Below the pieces are notes generated by a model. The model made no database searches. It was given only the letters and a program-made list of their open reading frames with translations, and was not told where the DNA came from. A stretch of DNA of 17,744 nucleotides from DATCJU01 sp036562635 (GTDB taxonomy: Bacteria > Actinomycetota > Actinomycetes > Mycobacteriales > Pseudonocardiaceae): assembly GCA_036562635.1 (NCBI GenBank), contig DATCJU010000124.1, positions 1 to 17,744 on the forward strand, given 5' to 3'. This document shows, piece by piece, positions 14,055-17,744 of this stretch; position 1 is the stretch's first letter; every line of letters starts with the position of its first letter. The translations under genes and the position numbers were made by a program.

Positions 14055-14156
14055 GTGGACGACGCGCTGGAGGACGCCCTGGCCGAGGTGATCGGCGAGG
14101 AGGCCGCGGACCTGGTCGACGACGCGCTGGAACTGCTGACCGGCGAGGACGACTGA
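14055..14156 (+). CDS. Putative 33-residue acidic micro-protein
   Basis: A short ORF from GTG 14055 to TGA 14154-14156 encodes 33 residues, nearly half Asp/Glu, with an amphipathic-helix pattern (DDALEDALAEVIGEE, then LVDDALELLTGEDD). DDALE occurs twice with spacing typical of a helical repeat. AAGGGAG (14040-14046) lies eight bases upstream of the GTG. An in-frame ATG at 14007 (49 residues) and a GTG at 14046 are alternatives with poorer ribosome sites. The ORF is followed after 21 bases by a perfect 12-bp hairpin, as expected for a real small transcription unit. I know no family; it could also be a chance ORF in GC-rich DNA. There is no signal peptide, membrane segment or cysteine in the 33-residue form. 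Confidence 0.5.
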   Translation: MDDALEDALAEVIGEEAADLVDDALELLTGEDD

Positions 14157-14177
14157 CCGGGTCCTTCGCACATCGAA

Positions 14178-14205
14178 TGGCTCCGTGCCCGCAGGCACGG
14201 AGCCA
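14178..14205. terminator. Perfect 12-bp stem terminator hairpin
   Basis: TGGCTCCGTGCC (14178-14189) and its exact reverse complement (14194-14205) enclose the loop CGCA. It lies between the small plus-strand ORF (stop 14156) and the stop of the minus-strand TIGR03089 gene (14230), so it can serve both directions. No U-run follows. Confidence 0.85.
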
Positions 14206-14229
14206 CCGGGGTCTTCCGACCGCGCGGCT

Positions 14230-14973
14230 TCAGCCCAGCCGACGCACGCCCGGCACCGTCACGTCCAGCGTCGCGGTCACCCGCTCGACGGTCGCCCGCT
14301 CGGCCAGCTCCGCCTCGGTGACGGACCCGGTCACCTGCACCACGGACCCACCCACCGCCAACGGGGCCAGCAGCCGGTCCACCACACCACCGGCCGGCGA
14401 CCACTCGCCGGTGCACAGCACCCGCTCGCCGTCGGTCGCCCCCAGCTCCTCGGCCCGGCGCCGGGCCTGCGCCACGAGCTCGTCCACCGTGGTGCCGAGC
14501 AGCGCCGGGGTGGCCCCGTCCACCGGGAACAACGGCGTGAAACGGTCGCCGTGCACCCGGGCCGCGCCGATGTAGTCCACGGTCCCCTCCGGCGGGTCGG
14601 TCAGACCACGACCCAACGGGTCGAGTGCGACCGCCGCCACCAGGTCGGCCCCCGCGCCGTCGGCGGAGGCGTCGGGCCCCACGAACGCCACGGCGGCTCC
14701 TGCGGGATCATCGGTGATCTCGGCGCCGCACCACCACGCCCCCAGCAACACCCCGACCGTCTGCCAGTGCGGAGGCAGCACCACCGCCACCCGGGTGCCC
14801 GGCTCCACGTCCAGCTCGTCGCACAGCCAGTTCGCCGTCTTGGCCGCCCAGTTGGCGACGGTGGCCCGGGACAGCTCCGCCCGGGAGCCGTACCTCCCGT
14901 CGTAGTGGGTGATGAGCGGACGCGCCGGGTCCGCCTTCAGCAACGGTCCGAGCAGGGCGTCGGTGATCGTCAT
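14230..14973 (-). CDS. TIGR03089 family protein (AMP-binding-like, actinobacterial)
   Basis: A 247-residue protein matching the actinobacterial TIGR03089 family, which resembles the N-terminal part of AMP-forming acyl-CoA synthetases but lacks the adenylation core and C-terminal domain. Visible likenesses are PLITHYDGRYGSRAELSRATVANWAAKTANWL, GTRVAVVLPPHWQTVGVLLGAWWCGAEI and a later LAPLAVGGSVV. No P-loop-like STGxPKG motif is present, so catalytic adenylation is doubtful. The ATG at 14971-14973 is chosen because GGAGGAAAC lies directly upstream; the frame open to 15057 adds residues with no counterpart. It follows the LCP gene by 149 bp on the same strand, as Rv3268 neighbours Rv3267 (cpsA) in M. 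tuberculosis as I recall. Its role may therefore relate to wall assembly. Function unknown. Confidence 0.85.
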   Translation of the reverse strand: MTITDALLGPLLKADPARPLITHYDGRYGSRAELSRATVANWAAKTANWLCDELDVEPGTRVAVVLPPHWQTVGVLLGAWWCGAEITDDPAGAAVAFVGPDASADGAGADLVAAVALDPLGRGLTDPPEGTVDYIGAARVHGDRFTPLFPVDGATPALLGTTVDELVAQARRRAEELGATDGERVLCTGEWSPAGGVVDRLLAPLAVGGSVVQVTGSVTEAELAERATVERVTATLDVTVPGVRRLG

Positions 14974-15027
14974 GTTTCCTCCTGCGTCGGTGCGGGACAC
15001 CCGCATCCGGCCGGTACGCGGTGAACT

Positions 15028-15050
15028 CCGGGGCACGGTGCCCACCCCGG
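15028..15050. repeat. Inverted repeat between LCP and TIGR03089 genes
   Basis: GGGCAC-G-GTGCCC (about 15031-15043) is an odd palindrome flanked by CCGG and CCCCGG, within the 149-bp gap that separates the two minus-strand genes. It could be an operator or an intercistronic hairpin. GC bias makes chance possible. Confidence 0.3.
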
Positions 15051-15122
15051 TGACCACGGTCGGCCGCGCGGTCCCGGGGCCGGGAGCCGCTCAAGCTTCT
15101 CAGGACACGCAGGTGCGTCGTC

Positions 15123-16769
15123 TCAGTACACGCAGGGCACGCCATCGGCGGTGATGGGTTCCTGCTCCGTCTGCTGCGGCAGGGGAACCAGCGGCGCGGC
15201 ACCGTCCAACCACAGTCCCGGCCCGGTTCCCCACCGGTCGGTGGGGTTCTGCTCCGACCCGCCGGACGCGTCGGAGGGGGTCGAGGTGGGAGCCGATGCC
15301 GTACCCGTCCCGTCCGTGGTCGGGGTCTCGCCACCCGCCCTGCCCCGCAGCACGTCGGCGGCGAAGCGACGCACCTTCTCCTTGTCCACCGTGATGATGC
15401 TCTGCCCCCGCTCGTTGCGGGCCCCCACCTCCTCCACCGGGAGGGTGTAGAACTCGACGTTGCCCGCCGCGAGGCCCTGCATCTGCTGGGCGAAGGTGAG
15501 CACGTCCCATCCGGCGTCCAGCACGAGCGACTTGCGTGCCGCCTCCATCAGTCCGTTCAGCTTCTGCGGGTCGGTGAGCGTGCCGGTGGAGAGCACCTTG
15601 TTGACCACCGCGGCCATGAACACCTGCTGCCGCACGATCCGGTCCAGGTCGCTGCGCGGCAGGTTCTTGCGCTGCCGGACGAAGGCCAGCGCGTCCCCAC
15701 GGGTGATGGTCTGCCGTCCGGCCCGGAAGTTCGCGCCCGAGTCGGGGTCGCTGGTGGCGCGTTTGAGGCACACCTCCACCCCGCCGACCGCCTCGGTGAG
15801 CAGGTAGAAGCCGTAGAGATTGACCTCGGCGTAGTGGTCGATCTGCAGCCCCAGCAGGTCCTGCACCACCTGCACCAGGACCCGCCGCCCGGCCTGGGCG
15901 GACTCCTGCTCGATCTGCTTGCGGTCGGTGACCCCCTGGTCGCGCAGCTCCCGGGCCCGACGGGACTTGGTCACCCCGTAGGCGGCGTTGATCTTGTCGT
16001 CCTGGTAGCCCGGGATCGACACGTAGGTGTCGCGGGGGATGGAGATCGCGTGCGCACCGCTGCCGTCCTCCGCGATCCGCATCACGATGATCGTGTCGGT
16101 GTTCAGGCCGGTGGTGCTCTCGGTGCGCAGCAGCTTGAGCACGCTCTCCGGCAGGGGGTTGCCCTCGGCGTCGGTGCGGCTGTCACTGCCCACCAACAGG
16201 ATGTCGATCGCGCCGTCGGTCTCGGTCTCGGTCTCCGTCTCGACCGACGGTTTCGGGATGTCGACGAGCACGTCGGTGGTGTTGATGCTGGAGTTGAGCC
16301 GGTCCAGTGTCGACCAGGCGAAACCGGTGACGACGAGGGCGACGACCGAGACCATGGCCAGCAGGGACCGCCCGGTGACCAGGGCCACCCGACGTATCCG
16401 GTCGGAACGCGCCCGCGTGCCCGATTCCGGCTGCTCCTCCTGGGGGGAGTCGGTGGCCGCGTCCGCCGGATCGGGGTCGCCGGAGCCGTCCTTCCGGGTG
16501 CCCTCGAAGGAGATCCTGACGGTGGGGGCGTCCTCCGTGCCGTCCTCCGCCTTCCCGCCACGTGACGTCGCCGGGCGGAGGGGGATCATCACCGTGGGGG
16601 CGTCGTCGTCGCCCTTCCGGTGCTCCTCCGCCGCACGCTGACGCAGTGCGCGGCGGATCCGGGCCAGCTCGGTGATCGAGTGGGGCAGGACCCGACGGGA
16701 GTCGCCGGTGGCCGAACTCGGGCGTGGCGAGCCACCGGCCCGTCCGCCTCCGGTCGGCTGGTCCTCCAC
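15123..16769 (-). CDS. LytR-CpsA-Psr (LCP) family glycopolymer ligase lacking LytR_C
   Basis: A 548-residue membrane-anchored LCP protein; family members transfer lipid-linked glycopolymers (in mycolata, arabinogalactan) onto peptidoglycan outside the membrane. Layout: a cytoplasmic, charged N-terminus of about 125 residues with two DAPTVxI motifs, one membrane helix (about 127-152), a short ETETETET spacer, then the LCP domain (about 187-410). Within it are GSDSRTD (194-200), the catalytic Arg in SIPRDTYVSIPG (R246), KINAAYG, and QVVQDLLGLQIDHYAEVNLYGF. The C-terminus is a Ser/Thr/Gly-rich spacer ending in ADGVPCVY. Unlike the next gene, it has no LytR_C domain. GTG 16767-16769 follows GGGGGAGGAG, and the longer frame to 16817 is rejected. 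It is probably co-transcribed with the TIGR03089 gene; Rv3267 (CpsA) is the likely M. tuberculosis counterpart. Confidence 0.92.
   Translation of the reverse strand: MEDQPTGGGRAGGSPRPSSATGDSRRVLPHSITELARIRRALRQRAAEEHRKGDDDAPTVMIPLRPATSRGGKAEDGTEDAPTVRISFEGTRKDGSGDPDPADAATDSPQEEQPESGTRARSDRIRRVALVTGRSLLAMVSVVALVVTGFAWSTLDRLNSSINTTDVLVDIPKPSVETETETETDGAIDILLVGSDSRTDAEGNPLPESVLKLLRTESTTGLNTDTIIVMRIAEDGSGAHAISIPRDTYVSIPGYQDDKINAAYGVTKSRRARELRDQGVTDRKQIEQESAQAGRRVLVQVVQDLLGLQIDHYAEVNLYGFYLLTEAVGGVEVCLKRATSDPDSGANFRAGRQTITRGDALAFVRQRKNLPRSDLDRIVRQQVFMAAVVNKVLSTGTLTDPQKLNGLMEAARKSLVLDAGWDVLTFAQQMQGLAAGNVEFYTLPVEEVGARNERGQSIITVDKEKVRRFAADVLRGRAGGETPTTDGTGTASAPTSTPSDASGGSEQNPTDRWGTGPGLWLDGAAPLVPLPQQTEQEPITADGVPCVY
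15622..15687 (-). repeat. LCP paralogue identical tract, copy 1
   Basis: This 66-bp stretch is identical, base for base, to 17679-17744 in the second LCP gene. It encodes the AFVRQRKNLPRSDLDRIVRQQ catalytic-core segment. Nearby stretches (e.g. around 15479-15530 versus 17536-17587) are also nearly identical. Confidence 0.95.
16219..16242 (-). repeat. Hexanucleotide microsatellite encoding (Glu-Thr)x4
   Basis: Four GTCTCG/GTCTCC units (plus strand) encode ETETETET between the membrane helix and LCP domain of the upstream LCP protein. A six-base unit keeps the frame if copy number changes, so only linker length would vary. Confidence 0.9.
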
Positions 16770-16963
16770 GTGCTCCTCCCCCCGTCGTGTCGCCGGACCT
16801 GGTGGTGACAGTGACACCGAGCTGCAGTGGTGTCGGCGTCTCCCGCATGTTCCACCTGACCCGGTGACATCCGTTCAGGCTATGCGGTTGGGGAAAATCG
16901 GCGGGGGGTTTCCGTCGGAGCGTCGGATGTGGCCGGAATCGCAGCAACCCCGGGAGGACGTGG
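16770..16963. promoter_or_regulatory. Spacer between the two LCP genes
   Basis: This 194-bp gap lies between two minus-strand LCP genes. It includes a run CCCCCCGCCGATTTTCCCC (minus strand, around 16890-16908) followed by CATAGC, the least GC-rich spot and the likeliest promoter area for the LCP gene that starts at 16769. I see no clear terminator for the gene ending at 16964. Confidence 0.3.
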
Positions 16964-17744
16964 TCAGTTCACACAGGGCACGTCGTCCGCGTTGATCACC
17001 GGCTCGCTCCCGGTCTGCCCGAGGTACGGGCCACGCTGCGGGACGGCGCCGTCCAGCGCGACCACCCCGGGAGCCCCGAGGTTCTGCGAGCCGGGACCGG
17101 CGTAGTCCTTCCCCAGGTACACCCACACGTGCCCGCTGGGGATGTTGCTGTCGGGTTCCACGGGCAGCCCGTCCAGTGCGGCGGCCACCTTCTTCCCGGC
17201 CTCCTCCTCGCCCTGGGCGTGCCGCACCACGGAGGTGCGACGGGAGGCGGCGTTGCCGGTCTCACCCTTGGTGAAACCGGTGTCGCCCAGCTGCTCCATC
17301 ACCCGCGCCGCCAGCCCGGAGACCCCGGAGGCGTTGCGCACGTCCACCGTGATGGCGGAGTTGCCCTCCTCCGGAGCAGGCGCGGTGCTGTCGGTCCCCG
17401 CGGGGTTGATCACCTGGTTGACGAACCGCTTGACTTCGGCCGGGTCCACCTCGACCGCCTGCCCGTCCGGGGTGGGCAGGTTGGGGCGGCCCGTCGGGAT
17501 GGTGTGGAACTCGATGTTGCCCCCGGCGACGCCCCGCATCTGCTGGGCGAAGGCGAGCAGGTCCCATCCGGCGTCCAGCACGACCGACCTCTGCAGCGCC
17601 GTGATCATGTCGTTCAGCCTGCGGGTGTCGGTGAGCACGCCGGTGGACAACATCTTGCGGGCGAGCCCGGCCATGAAGACCTGCTGCCGCACGATCCGGT
17701 CCAGGTCGCTGCGCGGCAGGTTCTTGCGCTGCCGGACGAAGGCC
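16964..17744 (-). CDS. Second LCP family protein with LytR_C domain (5' truncated by window)
   Basis: At least 259 C-terminal residues of another LCP glycopolymer ligase; the N-terminus, membrane helix and first catalytic motifs lie beyond the window edge. Visible are the end of the LCP domain (AFVRQRKNLPRSDLDRIVRQQ, then LDAGWDLLAFAQQMRGVAGGNIEFHTIP), a complete LytR_C domain (ITVDVRNASGVSGLAARVMEQ through GHVWVYLGKDYAG; about 17099-17356), and a tail ending INADDVPCVN. It is a tandem paralogue of the neighbouring LCP gene, with long DNA identity in the core. The LytR_C domain is a common partner of LCP in actinobacteria, with no settled catalytic role. The stop is TGA at 16966-16964. The start and full length cannot be seen. 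Confidence 0.92.
   Translation of the reverse strand, partial: AFVRQRKNLPRSDLDRIVRQQVFMAGLARKMLSTGVLTDTRRLNDMITALQRSVVLDAGWDLLAFAQQMRGVAGGNIEFHTIPTGRPNLPTPDGQAVEVDPAEVKRFVNQVINPAGTDSTAPAPEEGNSAITVDVRNASGVSGLAARVMEQLGDTGFTKGETGNAASRRTSVVRHAQGEEEAGKKVAAALDGLPVEPDSNIPSGHVWVYLGKDYAGPGSQNLGAPGVVALDGAVPQRGPYLGQTGSEPVINADDVPCVN
17679..17744 (-). repeat. LCP paralogue identical tract, copy 2 (continues beyond window)
   Basis: It is identical to 15622-15687. The identity reaches the last base of the window, so the real tract is at least 66 bp and may be longer. Confidence 0.95.

Noticed and set aside
16219..16242. The (GTCTCG)n run considered as a CRISPR or phase-variation repeat
   Set aside because: There are no spacers, and the six-base unit preserves the reading frame, so it is a coding microsatellite that could change linker length only.
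1..17744. tRNA, rRNA, insertion sequences, integrase, attachment sites and CRISPR arrays
   Set aside because: Scanning by eye found none; gene content, strand pattern and GC appear continuous, with no sign of a mobile-element boundary around the toxin cassette.

Overview
The window is very GC-rich and densely packed. GTG starts, GTGA/TGATG start-stop overlaps and strong AGGAGG-type ribosome sites are common. Gene content (HisN of the mycobacterial type, PurK/PurE next to a FadE25-like acyl-CoA dehydrogenase, two LytR-CpsA-Psr proteins, a TIGR03089 protein, WXG100 and TNT proteins) points to a high-GC actinomycete. I would guess Pseudonocardiales (Saccharopolyspora/Actinopolyspora-like); the genus is inference.

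Region 1 (1-2870): the tail of an unidentified gene, an HMG-CoA lyase, a GNAT acetyltransferase and a CbiZ-type adenosylcobinamide amidohydrolase follow one another with overlapping stops and starts, so they form one translationally coupled operon. A MaoC-fold hydratase gene converges on it.

Region 2 (3069-6251), the most interesting part: a four-gene operon encoding a YbaB/EbfC-like (EspL-like) protein, a WXG100 protein with a C-terminal YxxxD secretion signal, a 679-residue polymorphic toxin (WxG-containing helical N-terminus, long Pro/Gly linker, C-terminal TNT NAD+-glycohydrolase-like domain), and a 95-residue acidic protein whose GTG overlaps the toxin stop and which is the obvious immunity candidate. 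It looks like a self-contained type VII secretion effector cassette, with no secretion machinery in view.

Region 3 (6268-13841), largely housekeeping: hisN diverges from an OmpR-type response regulator and sensor kinase; a GtrA membrane protein diverges from purK-purE, followed by the FadE25-like gene. The block from the GtrA protein to the dehydrogenase matches, from memory, M. tuberculosis Rv3277-purK-purE-fadE25. A strong hairpin separates the dehydrogenase from a convergent two-domain VOC (CFP32-like) gene.

Region 4 (14055-17744): a possible 33-residue acidic micro-protein ends at a perfect 12-bp hairpin. Then, on the minus strand, come a TIGR03089 protein (cf. Rv3268) and two tandem LCP glycopolymer ligases (cf. 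Rv3267/CpsA). The two LCP genes are paralogues sharing an identical DNA tract; one has lost the LytR_C domain but kept the same C-terminal tail. The second LCP gene runs off the window. I see no tRNA, rRNA, CRISPR array, insertion sequence or attachment site.
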